NCBI GenBank assembly: GCA_033085395.1
Contig: JANQBS010000134.1
Location: 1 to 64,000 of the forward strand
DNA length: 64,000 bases
Reading direction: 5' to 3'
Source of the DNA: Xanthoparmelia taractica
Lineage: Eukaryota; Ascomycota; Lecanoromycetes; Lecanorales; Parmeliaceae
The position numbers and the translations under genes were made by a program. This document shows, one piece after another, positions 10,863-23,247 of the stretch (within the stretch, counting starts at the first letter, position 1; each line of letters opens with the position of its first letter). Below the pieces are notes generated by a model that searched no databases, was not told where the DNA came from, and worked only from the letters and a program-made list of their open reading frames with translations.

Positions 10863-12003
10863 AAAGAACTGAAATTCAGACTCATGACTTGAAAGCAGCG
10901 CTCGAAGTAGATGGGAATAAGAGCAAAAGTAAAGGACGGGTATTGAGTGTCAAAAGAAAGCAATGTTCTGCTCTGTTTACCTTACCTTATGAAGTTCTTT
11001 TGTTATGCAAACCTGAAAGCTCCGAGGGGCTCCGCCAAGAGATGACGCGGGCCGATTTGGCCTCTAACCGTATTGGGCCTAAAAAACGTCTGGCCTATGA
11101 AACAGGCATTGAAAGGAGACGGAGAGGACAGCGAACAGTTGGAATTACCCTGTAGCCAGGGGAAACCATCATCCAAGCTTCTGAATGCATTGTGAAGCCG
11201 GAAAATTCGGGTCTTTTGGGTACTGGTGACTTGGCATGTAAGCGCGAGATTGGTGGGGAAGAGCAGGCATCAGAAGCAGTCAGGCAAGTGAACAAGGAGA
11301 AAAGGTAGAAGAATGTGATGGATTGATTGATCGATACGATAAGCAATAAGAGTAATGACGGTTTAACCACAGGTCTCCTACATATTTCCAGGCAGGAAGC
11401 TGAAGATATTGGAGTTGGAGTCTCGTATTAGAGTGAACATCCAACAAGGGACGCCGACGAGCGGAGGGGGGATTTTGGCAGGCACTTTTTAGCGGCGCGC
11501 CAAACTGCCTTACGCCTAACGAGCCGAAGCCATAAGATATCCATTTCTTTCTTGGGAGCTTTAAGCCTTTGCCTCCAGGTCCTTTTTCTTCCTCTTCCTC
11601 CTCCTCCTCTTCTTCTTCAACCTCATATTTTCCCCTCCTTCCTCTTTCCCTCCATAAATATCCCCCTCGGTCACGATTCGCTCTAATAGATTTCTCTCCC
11701 TGCCCTATACTACCCAAAATATACACGCGATCACTATAAGCTGCACTTCAGTAAGATCCGCTAAGGCTATTGGTGACCCGGTTCCAGCAAGCCGCATTGG
11801 TCCTTTATACAAGCGCGAGACTTTCTTCCACACATCACATGCCGGCTACAGGCAGGCACCGTCCTCTTCCCAACACTTCATCTGCCCTTCACGCTTAATG
11901 TGCCACCATCACAAATGTAGCATCATCCCTCGAGCAGTACCGGATCAATCAAGGCGGTTGTCCTCGTAGGAATATTCCCTGCGAGGACAGCTCGGCTGCA
12001 GGC
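10863..12003. other. Divergent promoter region HELQ/SNT2
   Basis: Shared 1.1-kb upstream region of two divergent genes. It contains a strong pyrimidine tract (about 11576-11660, CTT/CCT repeats) on the SNT2 strand, typical of fungal core promoters. The apparent poly-Glu reading frame on the opposite strand is only this tract read backwards. Confidence 0.6.
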
Positions 12004-15000
12004 ATGGCGGATGAGAATGGCGGAGCAAAATCTGATAGGCCGGCCATGGCAGATCCACTGAAACATCCTGCACCTCACTCACGCCCCGCCAGTGCGAAAA
12101 ATGAATCAGGCTCCGCATCACTGCCACCACGCGCCTCCTCCAAGTCGCCTCAACACAACCCACATCTGCCCACCCTCCCTACGGCCAAGTCGACCAATCT
12201 CGAGTCGCAACCAATGACCGCAACATCATCCTCCTCCTCTATGCCCTCCGATCAACAAGCCAATAATTCTATGGATACTACAGGTGCCTCTCCATATGGC
12301 ACCAGATCTCGAAATCGGACGGGGAATCCACGACCCAATTATGCTGAAGATCGGGAAGTCGAGATGGAATACGAATGGACCTCTACCAGAAGACCACATG
12401 CTGGCTCGGGACCCTCTATACCGAACAGCGCACAGTCGAGGGATGGCGATAAGCCATCGGCCGCCAACACTCGTCGTTCATCAACCACAGCGTCTACCGC
12501 AACACCGACTAACAATAAAGCAGCACTCCCAAGCGTCCAAAAAGATCACCTTCCCGGCATGTCGAGCTTTTCTCTCAATCCTGAACCCAATACCGCACTT
12601 CTGGCGCCGTCGAGAAAGCGCAAAGCACCCGGAAATGGGCCTGTTACCTCGCATACCTCCTCGGCCGTAACCCAAACCCCTGCACCTAGCATATCACGAA
12701 GGACAGCGTGTATTTCAAACCCCAAGGCGCCCAGAGAGACGAATTTGATGACTTTCGAAAATTGTCAGGGCTATCTCAAAAATGGAAAGTTGAAGGCTGA
12801 TGATGGAACGGTCCTAGCAGTCAACGGTACGTGGGATGTCCAGGCCATCACTTCTAGCGACCGATGCACATATCTCTAACGAAAACCTTGACTCTCGCTG
12901 ACTTCTATACAGATCAGGTGTATTTGGTATGCGAACCCCCTGGCGAGCCATATTACCTGGCACGTGTAATGGAGTTTCTCCATGTCGACAACGACCTCAG
13001 CCAACCAGTTGACGCGTTACGCGTCAACTGGTATCTCCGCCCACGAGACATGCAACGCAAGGTCAATGATACCCGAGTTGTCTTCGCGTCAATGCAGTCC
13101 GATACATGCCCTATAACATCTTTGAGAGGAAAATGTCACATCACCCACAGAAATGACATACAAGACCTCGATCAATACCGGAAGGTACAGGATTCTTTTT
13201 GGTATGAGAAACTATTTGACCGCTATATACATCGCTATTATGAAGTCATTCCTACCAGTCAAGTGATCAACGTTCCTGCCAAGGTCAAGAAGGTTTTGGA
13301 TGAACGGTGGAAGTTTGTGATTGTGGAGATAGGGCGCGGCAAAGAACTGACCAGCGCCATCAAGTCGTGTAAACGGTGTCAGGGATACTGTGCAAGGTAA
13401 GTGCATATAGATAGTCTCTGACCGACATGCCACTGATCATAGCCAACAGCAATGATTCAGTGGACTGTGCCGTTTGCAAAAACACTTATCATATGAATTG
13501 TGTGCGGCCACCTTTACTCAAAAAGCCAGCCCGTGGATTTGGATGGTCGTGTGGACCTTGCAGTCGCAAGCAGGAAAAGAAGCTCGAAGCTCGAAATACC
13601 CCTATTGTTGGCGAGAAAGCTGTAGAAGGAGAGGAAGAGGAGATAATTGATGAGGAGGAAGATGAGCATGCGGATCCTGCCAACGGCAGCGGTTCACGCG
13701 ATACAGATGTCCAGAATTCTGGACCTCGACCACCAACAGCGGAGCAGATTGCGCAAGCGAAGCTCTGGCCATACAGATATCTGGGCATTCATTGCCGGGT
13801 GGAAGATGCTCTCGACTACGATGACCGCATATATCCACGAGCCAGTTCTCGATTGGGGCCCAAACATCAGGCAAATGTGCAGGTATGGCACGGCCGACCT
13901 GTGGAGTTTGTCAAGCCTGCAGATATCAAGAAAAAGTACATGAAAGGAACCAGTCATAAAAAGGACGCCAAGTTGACCAAGGAGACGATTGCAGCTCTCG
14001 AAGCTGATAAAGTCACCAAGGAAAAGCGCCCGAAATGGGTTATGGATGAGCCACTTGGTTATGTTGCGCGAGGAGAAGATTATCCCGTTGGTGACCCTAG
14101 AAACACTGCTCAGCTGAATTTCCGAATGCCTGAACTTGGCAAGACATCAATCAGAGGAGGAGATGACTCTGTTGAGCGTCTTGGGCCTGTCGAGCACGAA
14201 AAGCTGGTCGATGATTACATTGCTCGCGCCAAGGATATGGCACCTAGTCTGATCGATGGCCTGCCAGGATACAACACCAATTTTCTTGACAAAGCGCTAG
14301 AACTATTAGCTGCAAATGATTATCAGGGCGACAAGGCACTGCAACAGCTTCGAAGGATGAGTCTCAAGGACCTTAAAGAGCCAGAGCTCTCGCCAGACGA
14401 TTGGAATAAGTTCGTAGATGGTGTCAGAAGATACGGATCGGAGCTACGAGCTATTTCTAGGCATGTTGGGAAACACCAGAAGCACGGTACCATCGTTCGA
14501 ATTTACTACATGTGGAAGAAGACACCATTGGGCAAGCAAGTATGGGGCAACTTTGAGGGACGGAAAGGGAAAAAGCAGGCTCAACAGGCGGATTCTAAGC
14601 TTGCAGATGATGTTGCGGATGATGTCGACGACTCTGCTTTCGACAATCAGAAGGCACTCATGCGAAAGCGTGGTTTCGAATGCAAATTCTGCGCGACTCG
14701 CCACTCCCCGCAATGGCGCCGAGCACCTGCAACAGCCCCAGGCACAACCGTTCCTATTGACCCCAGCTTGAAACACAGCAGAGACAAGAATTCACACTTA
14801 ATGCTAGCGCTCTGTCAGCGCTGCGCAATGCTCTGGCGTCGTTATGGCATTCAGTGGGAGAATGAAAACGAGCTCGCCAAAAAGGTTGCCAGTGGTGGCG
14901 GTAGGGCATGGAGACGTAGAATTGATGAGGAGCTTCTGATCGAGCTCGTCAGTGCCAACGAGGTCAGTTCCGTTGGAATGAGCACCACCACTGCGGCGGC

Positions 15001-17833
15001 AGCAGCATCGGTAGGCGTCGAAATTCCACCCAACTTGACACTCCAGCCAGGGCAGGATGGTCCCAAGAAAAAGCAGAAGACAGCCGCCGAAAGCCCAGTG
15101 GTTGCGGGACCCCAAATTGGCGTGCCTGTCGAGCCCCCAAAAAAGAAGATCATAGAGAAGCCACCCGAGCCGGCTCTCATACCTGAATCGCCCCGAATTA
15201 GGCTTCTGCCCTGCGCCGTTTGCTACGAATTCGAACCTTTGAATGACGAACACCTTGAGTGCAGGTACTGCAGGCTAACGGTACACCGAAATTGTTACGG
15301 TGTCGCAAAAGAGCGGCCTAAGGAAACGTGGACTTGCGATATGTGTGCGAACGATTCGGGGCATCAGCTTTCAACGACCTACGACTGCGTACTTTGCTCT
15401 GTTCGTGCTTATACGGACACGGAACTCATGGAACCCCCAAAGGTTTCTCATAAGAAGAAGACAGATCGCGAGCGTGAAAAGGAGAAACTGGAGCGAGAAT
15501 TGGTTGTCAACGCTACGGAGCTGTACCACCGCGACCAGAAGTCAAAAGGCAGACCGGAGCAGCCTCGTCAGCCTCTTAAGCGGACTGCAGGCAACAACTG
15601 GGTCCATGTAGTTTGTGCGATCTTTCATCCTGAGATCAAATTCAGCGATCCTCAGAGGCTTGAACCGGCAGAAGGTTTTGGCGCTGTTCCTGTTGCAAAA
15701 TACAACTCGGTGTGCAAATTTTGCAAGAAAACCGATGGAGCCTGCATCAGTTGCAGCCACTGTCTAGCAAATGTTCATCCAACTTGTGCACAGCAATACG
15801 GCGGTATACTCGGGTTTGATCTGAATCCCGTCAAAAGCTCACGCAGTCACGCGGTCAATACCGTAGGCATGGGCGGTGAATTCGGAAACGCTACAGCAGT
15901 CGTCTACTGCCGAGATCACCCACCGAAGCATCCCATACATCCCATGTCTGAACAGCAGGACACTCTAAACGCACTTCAAGTCTTTGCTCGCAGTCACAAG
16001 CAGGCCGACACCTCCTTGACCGGAACACTGCGCAAGGCGCTTATTGTTGATGCCGCTACAAAGAGTGCAGCACAGCTTGGAAATGCTAGTACAAATCATC
16101 GCGGTTCTAATACGAATACAGCTAGTGGTGCAGTTGGAGCTTCGTCATCGGCGCCCATCACCAGGAGCTCTAGGGTCTCGCCTTCGACAGTCACGGTCAA
16201 GTCTGATGAAGTTGACGAAGACGGCGATCGCGTGGTCCATTTAAGCGAAGAAATTCACGCTGAGCTTGATACGAAAGAGTGTGCTATGTGCGGTGCTGAC
16301 GCGAGCCCGAAGTGGCACGAGGTAATACCTAAAGCTGTCTCTGAAACTATAGCGCCCCCAGTAGTTGAAAGCCCTGCTGGGCCTCCTGAAGCCTCTGCCA
16401 AGCCATCCGACGCACTTTCGAACGGATATGTCAATGGAAACGGTCCAGAGCCGCACAGCGACATTGCTGGTAGGCCTCTGTCGTCTTCTCAAGCAGAGCC
16501 GGCACCCGTACTCAATGGTGACCATGGAGGAACCGGTGCCGAAGACAACAGGGCTTCAGGCCCGATACCCACGCATAGCTCTAACGGTGTTGCAAATGGT
16601 GCAGAGCAGGGCTTGCCAACTGGGAATGGTATCAATGAACTACCCAAGTTTCTATGTCACAAATGTCATCTACGCAAGCTCAGGGAGCCAACGCCTCCAC
16701 CTACTCCAACACCTCCTCCATCCGAGCCAGCTGAGCCAGAAAATCATACTATACCTGAGCCTGAACAATCCTCACAACAAGTAAACTTGAATTGGCCACC
16801 AACAACCCAGCCCGCGGCTCAGGAGTCATATCAGAGATGGCCAGGCCAGGGAGGACAGAATTGTCATGCCCCGGAACGTGCTCCGAATGGTGTCGTACCG
16901 CACTCACCTCCTGTGGTGGCACCGCCTCCTCCGCAACATTATCCACCACCCCCACTGCCTCCCCAGTACCCAGAACCCGGCTATCGTGGACCTGCACCAA
17001 CATACCGCGACACGCGAGGGGTACTTCATCGTGGGTTACCACCTCAGTTCCACGTTCCACATCTAGTGAATGGCGTACCGGCCGAGCCACCATCCTTCCA
17101 GTATCGGCGAGATAGTTCAGGCAACCTTTTACAGGTGCCATATGTTCCACCTGCTATGCGAGGTCCCCCTGTGCCAAGCCCGCAACACCCGATGCGATCG
17201 CCATCAATGCGCGAGCATGGACACGGACCTCACGGCCCGCCTGAGGCGGCAGAGAATCCATTCGCAGTACCGAACATCTCACAGTCGGCGAGGGGGCCCT
17301 ATACCGAGTATAGCAGTCCACCTCCAAGGGCGAGGACCCCTCCCCAGGCTCCGTCATCGAGATCTACGCTGGGAAGCTATACTGAATATGGCAGTCCACC
17401 TCCAAGGACGGTGACACCTCCCCCAGCTCCATCATCAAGGGCGGCGCTGGGACAATACTCTGAGTATGGTAGTCCGCCTCCTAGAACGGTGACTCCTCCC
17501 CTAGCTCCATCATCAAGGCCAGCCATGGGGTCATACTCTGAATACGGTAGCCCAGCTTCGAGGACGATGGCATCTGTTCCCCAGGCTCGTCCGGCATCAA
17601 GGACGGCGCAGGGGCCGTACCCCGACTATGGTAGCTCACCTTCGAGGACAACGGCCTCTGTCCCCCAAGCTCGCCCACCGTCGCGTACGGCTCAAGGGAC
17701 ATACCCCGAACATGGTAGTCCACCACCAAGGACAAGGACTCCCACCGAGAGCTTCGGGAGCGAGAATAGATGGCCGAGTGAGTTGGCCAACGGGGCGAGT
17801 GCCAGTCCCTCGTTACGGAATCTGCTGCATTGA
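12004..17833 (+). CDS. SNT2: Snt2-like BAH/PHD/SANT chromatin reader
   Basis: Large histone-binding scaffold like Snt2, which in yeasts works in Lid2- and Rpd3-type complexes. Exons 12004-12826, 12913-13396 and 13450-17833 give 1896 aa. Order: disordered Ser/Pro/Thr-rich N-terminus (1-250); BAH domain (about 275-420); PHD finger (about 425-480) spanning intron 2; ELM2-like region then SANT domain (about 750-800, DWNKFVDGVRRYGSELRAI); a GATA-like finger with a long loop (CKFCATRHSPQW at 846, CQRC at 891); a second PHD (about 1022-1070); an extended PHD (about 1075-1265) with WVHVVCAIFHPEI; then an unusual split Cys pair (CAMCGADASPKW at 1379, CHKCHLRK at 1504). The last 400 residues are Pro-rich and end in a tandem repeat. 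Both introns keep frame and rebuild conserved motifs. Confidence 0.93.
17300..17750 (+). repeat. Coding minisatellite in SNT2
   Basis: Tandem units start at 17300, 17378, 17456 (78 bp each), then 17534 and 17618 (84 bp each), with a partial unit from 17702. Each unit encodes Tyr-x-x-Tyr/His-Gly-Ser, a Pro/Arg motif (PPPRTVTPP type) and a Ser/Arg/Ala linker. The first three units are the 26-residue type and the next two a 28-residue type with ASVPQARP. All unit lengths are multiples of three, so the reading frame survives copy-number change. Confidence 0.85.
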
Positions 17834-19320
17834 TTGGGTGAGTGGGAAGGAATGATGGCCTCGGGGGGAAGGAGGATAGGCGGACGTGTTGATGATTGTT
17901 CACCGATGATTTGCTATGCGCATCGAGGGCAATGTATTTTTATGATTCGATGGCCTTGCGCAAGATACCAATGGTAGGGCGCCAACGTATTAGATAGGTA
18001 GAGTGTATATTGTTCGAAGATGGACTCTTCATCTTGATCCGTCGCCAGTCGATATGTTCGCAACTGATCCTTCACTCTGTGTGGCTTCCCCGAAATTTCG
18101 AACTTGGGCGACGTGCTTTGTGTTGATGCTCATGAGGCTTGTTGTTTAAGATGACGAGACCAAATTGGAGCAGCAGCGCCGTCCAACATGCCGGGTGAAG
18201 AGGGGAGTTTGAGATCAGCAGGGCGCAGTAAAGCTACGTGTTTACTCTTTACGACAATAATGGTAGGAAAGATGACGGGATATGCAAACAGTACCCCAAT
18301 GTAGGCGACGGACGGGGAGATGAAGGTAAGAAAGAGTGACCTCGCACTCGTCTGTGACCATTCATATTCATCAAGAAGCCTGCCAGGCATTCCCATCTGT
18401 CAATGCTGCGATCGTCTTTGAACTCGGACATGAATGCCAAGACATGGATTCTACCTAGGTAAGGTAGTTTTAGAACATGAGCTACGATGGCGTGGCCCTG
18501 GGAAAGCTATGTCATGGAGCATCAAGCTCGCCTGTTTGCGTCGGACGGTGGGTGTGGAAGTAAGGTATCAGAAGGGGGGATATTAGGGTGATCGCTGTTA
18601 GGCTCCTGTTGGCGGATGGGATTATTGCCACAACTACGTTCTGGTATTTCCGACGGCCTGACTTGATGTGGAGCCTGCTTTTTTCATCTCACCGTCTCTT
18701 TCTACACTGCGTGTGTGTGGACGGCAGTTCTTTTGGGCACTTGGAGAGAGGTTTAGTTTGGACATCAGACATGAGCTGGAAAGGGTGCCATGTTTGCTCA
18801 TAACCATGAGATTATCCTTGCCTTGATACATAACGTGACTGCTGGAAAAGAATGGCATGATTAATGTTATATGAAATCGATTGCTTTCTCCCCTTATATT
18901 TACCACGGGGAAATATCAGTCACACGCCCCAGAAGCCCCCGAACACCCCCACACTTTTTTGGCCGCAGTTAGCATTATATGGACGGTGGTTGACAATGAG
19001 ATTCCCTAGACCTGGTCGGCTAGTTGGCTGATGGATGGGCATTAAAAGAGTAGTTGAGCAGTTTGACATTCGGGTAGTCAAGCCACGAGAAAGCACGCCT
19101 TTTGATGTCAGAATTATCCAATGATCAAGCTTTTATCGCGCGTCTGCCTAGCCCGGGAACTTGGTGTAGTACTTTAGTACTTGCCCAGACATCGCAAATG
19201 TTGCTGAGTAAGTGAAACATCTGAACATTATTGGTCCAAAGGTAAAGCACGAGCACGCCATAGCATATTTTGACATGCTAACGACCGACATGGTCCATGA
19301 TCCTCCTCCACAATTCAATA

Positions 19321-19369
19321 GTACCGTAATACTACTATTGCTACTACTACTATTACTACTACTACTAAA
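19321..19369. repeat. (TAC/TAT)n microsatellite
   Basis: Imperfect ACT trinucleotide run in intergenic DNA. Confidence 0.85.
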
Positions 19370-19408
19370 TGATCATCATGAAAAATTGACCCGGATCGTC
19401 CCCAAAAA

Positions 19409-19444
19409 CATGTCAACCATGTCAACCATGTCAACCATGTCAAC
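19409..19444. repeat. Four perfect CATGTCAAC tandem copies
   Basis: A 9-bp unit is repeated four times without mismatch, about 700 bp upstream of the sulfate permease start. Confidence 0.9.
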
Positions 19445-19675
19445 CCAAGGGACAAGTATTACAGTATCCCACCCTCCTGCATGGGCCTAGATTTCCCTAC
19501 TTTTACTTACCTTACCTTATGCAATCATCATCATCCATCACTTGTACTTGCAATTCGCATCTACTATCCTCCATCTCACCATTTCTATCCATCCATTCTC
19601 CCTCCCTTTTCTTCCCTCCTTCCTCCTGCAAAACAAACCTCCCCCACCCCCCCCCCCAACCTTAGCCTCCATGCA

Positions 19676-19776
19676 AAATCCCATCAGATTACCGAAACCC
19701 TCGATAATCTTTGCTCCTTTCTGTTAGCATTTCTCCGGCCTCCACTGCGAAATCCCTTCAGATTAGCGAAAGCCTC
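19676..19776. repeat. 27-bp imperfect direct repeat pair
   Basis: Copies at 19676-19702 and 19750-19776, 74 bp apart, share AAATCCC-TCAGATTA-CGAAA-CCTC with three mismatches. They lie 350-450 bp upstream of the sulfate permease. They may be a duplicated regulatory site or a footprint of local duplication. Confidence 0.75.
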
Positions 19777-20121
19777 CCGACAACCTCCCAGACCCTATAG
19801 GGGAATTCTAAGCTTCCGGAATACTGTCGGGCTACGCAGAGCAGCTTGTCCTTGACCTTTGGAGTTAGCGTTGATGCACCTATGTTGAATGATCCAATCC
19901 TATAAGAGGCCTCCTGCAGACTGTTCTCCATCGTCTCTGCATTATCCAGTTTTGCCACCTTCTCTCCACCAAACTCGTCTGCAGGGTTACTCCTTCACAA
20001 TTATCACATTCCGAAAGGGCTTGCTCGAAGCCAATAATATCCCGTGTACATATATAACCAACTAGAGTCCGCCCCATCTATCTCGGTCGCATCGGCTCTT
20101 GGGCTTTACTGAGGAGCAAAC

Positions 20122-22867
20122 ATGTCTTCAAGTATGGCCACCAAAATTGGCCATGGGCTGGCCAAAGTTCTGGGTATCAAGCTGCAATATCGCAATCCGA
20201 CAGGTCAAGGAGACCTTACCACAGGTGAATCGGTCTTCTCCGGTTCCACGGCCGACACGTTCGTCGAAGAGGAACCTACAACACGTGAATGGCTCCGCGA
20301 GGTTTTACCTACTCCTCGTACCTTTACAAACTGGGCCTATCATCTCTTCCCCTTTACTCACTGGATTGGGCGCTACAATACGTCTTGGCTCATTGGAGAC
20401 TTGGTCGCTGGTCAGTCGTGCTTTTCCCTTCCGTCGAGTGACAGAGCCGTAAATTGATCACTGATCCGCAGGTATCACTGTGGGAGCCGTTGTCGTTCCT
20501 CAGTCAATGGCTTATGCCAGACTGGCTCTGCTTCCCCCAGAGTTTGGTCTATATTCTTCATTCATGGGTGTCTTGATATATTGGTTCTTCGCCACCTCCA
20601 AAGATATCACTATTGGCGTCAGTAAATAAGAAACCTCTTTTTTTAGGGAAAAGGCTGACCCTTGATAGCCCGTCGCCGTCATGTCAACTGTCACCGGTAC
20701 CGTTGTTGCCGGAGTTGCCAAGACCCACCCGGCGATTCCAGGCCATGTCGTTGCTTCAGCACTTGCTATTATTTGTGGTGCCATCATTTGCTTCATCGGG
20801 CTCATCCGTTGTGGCTGGATAGTCGACTTCATCTCGCTGTCCGCTATTTCGGCCTACATGACCGGGTCTGCGCTGAACATTGCTGTTGGTCAGGTCCCTG
20901 CGCTCATGGGTATCACCGGGTTCTCCAACAGAGACTCCACGTACAAGGTCGTCATCAATATATTGAAGCATCTTGGGAGAACAAAGGTCGATGCTGCCAT
21001 GGGCCTATCGGCTTTGGCTATGCTTTACTTGATCCGAAGTGCTTGTAATTTTGCAGCTCGAAGGATGCCAAACCGGGCCAAAACGTTTTTCTTCATCTCG
21101 ACGCTCCGGACTGCATTTGTCATTCTTCTCTACACCATGATCAGTTGGCTCGTAAACAGGCATCACCGAGGTCCAAAGCAGAAGCCGGTCTTCGCGATCC
21201 TGGGCAAAGTGCCCCGAGGGTTCAAATACGCTGCGGCCCCGAGACTAGACAAGACGATCATCAACGCTTTCATAAAAGAGCTTCCAGCCTCTGTCATTGT
21301 GATTCTCATCGAGCATATCGCCATTGCCAAATCATTCGGTCGAATCAACAATTATACCATTGACCCATCCCAGGAGATGGTAGCCATTGGAGTGACTAAT
21401 TTACTGGGCCCGTTCCTTGGAGCCTATCCAGCCACTGGATCCTTCTCTCGGACCGCCATCAAGTCGAAAGCCGGCGTGCGAACTCCTTTTGCCGGTGTTT
21501 TCACCGCTTTAGTGGTCCTCCTCGCCATCTACGCGCTGACTGCCGTCTTCTACTACATTCCCAACTCCAGTCTGTCAGCAGTCATCATCCACGCAGTCGG
21601 AGACCTGATCACGCCCCCAAACACTCTCTACCAGTTCTGGCGCATCTCCCCGTTGGAAGTCATCATCTTCTTCGCCGGTGTCTTTGTGACCATCTTTTCC
21701 AGCATCGAGAACGGGATTTACACAACAATCTGTGTCTCGATAGCGGTTCTGCTATTCCGCGTCGTCAAAGCCAAAGGCCGCTTCCTCGGCAAAGTGAGAA
21801 TCCATTCGGTCATTGGAGACCATTTGATGGACGACGACGGTAAGCATGGCGGCCACGGTCAATACGGCTCATTCGGGCCCGACGACCCTGACAAGTCCAC
21901 CCGGAATCTCTTCCTTCCAATAAGCCACAATGATGGCTCCAATCCCGAAATCGAAGTTGAATCACCATACCCCGGTATCTTCATCTACCGCTTCTCGGAA
22001 GGCTTCAACTACCCCAATGCCAACCACTACCTCGACCACATGGTCGACACCATCTTCAAAGAAACCCGCCGTACCAACCCGTCCTTCTACCCCAAACTCG
22101 GCGTAAGCTCCCTTCTGCCCAACCCCATCTATCCCCTTATAGCATTGACTGACAACATAACTCAGGATCGCCCCTGGAACGACCCCGGCCCTCGCCGCGG
22201 CAAACCCATCCCCATCGAAACCGACAAACCCACCCTCAAAGCCATCATCCTCGACTTCTCCTCGGTCAACAACGTCGACATCACCTCCGTCCAACACCTC
22301 ATCGACGTCCGCAACCAGCTGGACCGCTACGCCGCCCCGGACACGGTGGACTGGCACCTCGCCTGCATCAACAACCGCTGGACCAAGCGGGCCCTCGCCT
22401 CCGCCGGCTTCGGCTTCCCGACCCCGAGGCAAGGCGACGTCGCGCCCTTTGAGCGCTGGAAGCCCGTCTTCAGCGTCGCCGACATTGGCGGCCAGCACAG
22501 CGCCGCGGCCGTCGCCGCCTACACGGAGAACGAAAAGGAGCTCAAGCGCCAGCGCACGGAGGATGAAGCCAGGAGCCGCAGCCGCAGCGTCGGCGGCGGC
22601 GACAAGGCGGACGTGATTGCGCACGGCCACGACGCCGCCAGCTCGACTAGCGGCAGCGATTTGGCGCAGCAGTTGGAGAGCAGCAAGGCGTATGGCGGTG
22701 GTGGTGGTGGAAAGGGGCCCACGGTTAGGACGGTGGCGGTCATACACGGGCTCAATAGGCCGCTGTTCCATACCGATCTCACGAGCGCGCTGCAGAGTGC
22801 TATTGCCAATGTCGAGACGAGAGGCGGAGGGGGTGTGGTGAAGGGGGTTGGTACTGAGGGTGTTTGA
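20122..22867 (+). CDS. SulP-family sulfate permease with STAS domain
   Basis: Plasma-membrane sulfate:proton symporter of the SulP family (fungal Sul1/Sul2, CYS-13/14, SutB relatives). Exons 20122-20410, 20472-20617, 20669-22102 and 22166-22867 give 856 aa. The conserved signature around GITVGAVVVPQSMAYARLA follows intron 1. About 10-12 hydrophobic segments fill residues 95-515, including GAYPATGSFSRTAIKSKAGV, the conserved SulP core loop. A cytoplasmic STAS domain spans roughly 575-720 (LDFSSVNNVDITSVQHLIDV), followed by a charged and Gly-rich tail. Intron 3 (22103-22165) is 63 bp and stop-free, so retention would insert 21 residues into the STAS region. In fungi such genes are induced by sulfur limitation through Cys-3/MetR bZIP factors; I did not identify a clear site. 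Confidence 0.95.
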
Positions 22868-23247
22868 ATGGCAAAGCTGTCGTGGGCCGGAACGTGCGAC
22901 CTTTTCTTTTTCTCCCTTTTTTTTTCCTGTTTCCTTTTTTTTTTCCTTTTCTTTTTTTCAAAAATCTTGACTGGAGGATTTAATGTGGACATTTCTTGTT
23001 CGTTTGTTTGTTTGTTGGATACCTTGCCCTGTCCTACGAGTATGGGCCATGTATGAGTGTGAGGATAAAGTACATATATATGACTGCCGATTCTGCTTGC
23101 GGACGGACATTCGTTCTCATCTCTTTACTCGAATCCAGTCATTCAATACCATGGGTAAAAAGAATGATGTTGAACTTCCAACGACCAACCCAATCCATTC
23201 CTACCAAACCCACCCCACCCCACCCCACCCCCCAAATGCCCCATCCA
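22868..23247. other. Convergent 3' region with simple repeats
   Basis: Holds a long T-rich polypyrimidine tract (about 22900-22962) just after the permease stop, then C-rich ACCCC repeats near 23203-23232. This is the 3' flank shared with the dehydrogenase on the other strand. No gene is supported. Confidence 0.5.

Larger units (their letters stand above)
17834..20121. other. Long intergenic region before the sulfate permease
   Basis: 2.3 kb with no supportable gene. It holds the SNT2 3' flank, two microsatellite patches (19321-19369 and 19409-19444), a C-rich stretch near 19635-19660 and an imperfect 27-bp direct repeat (19676 and 19750). The right part is probably the promoter and long leader of the sulfate permease. 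Confidence 0.5.

Noticed and set aside
11280..11726. 148-codon minus-strand frame with a poly-Glu run
   Set aside because: It is the promoter pyrimidine tract of SNT2 read on the other strand; no domain and no conservation-like pattern.
19481..19855. 124-codon frame upstream of the sulfate permease
   Set aside because: Driven by C-rich simple sequence and overlapping the direct repeats; looks like leader or promoter.
21962..22771. 269-codon minus-strand frame opposite the sulfate permease
   Set aside because: Shadow of the STAS-region coding strand, rich in Val/Asp/Gly from GC-rich codons; the plus-strand protein is a clear SulP member.
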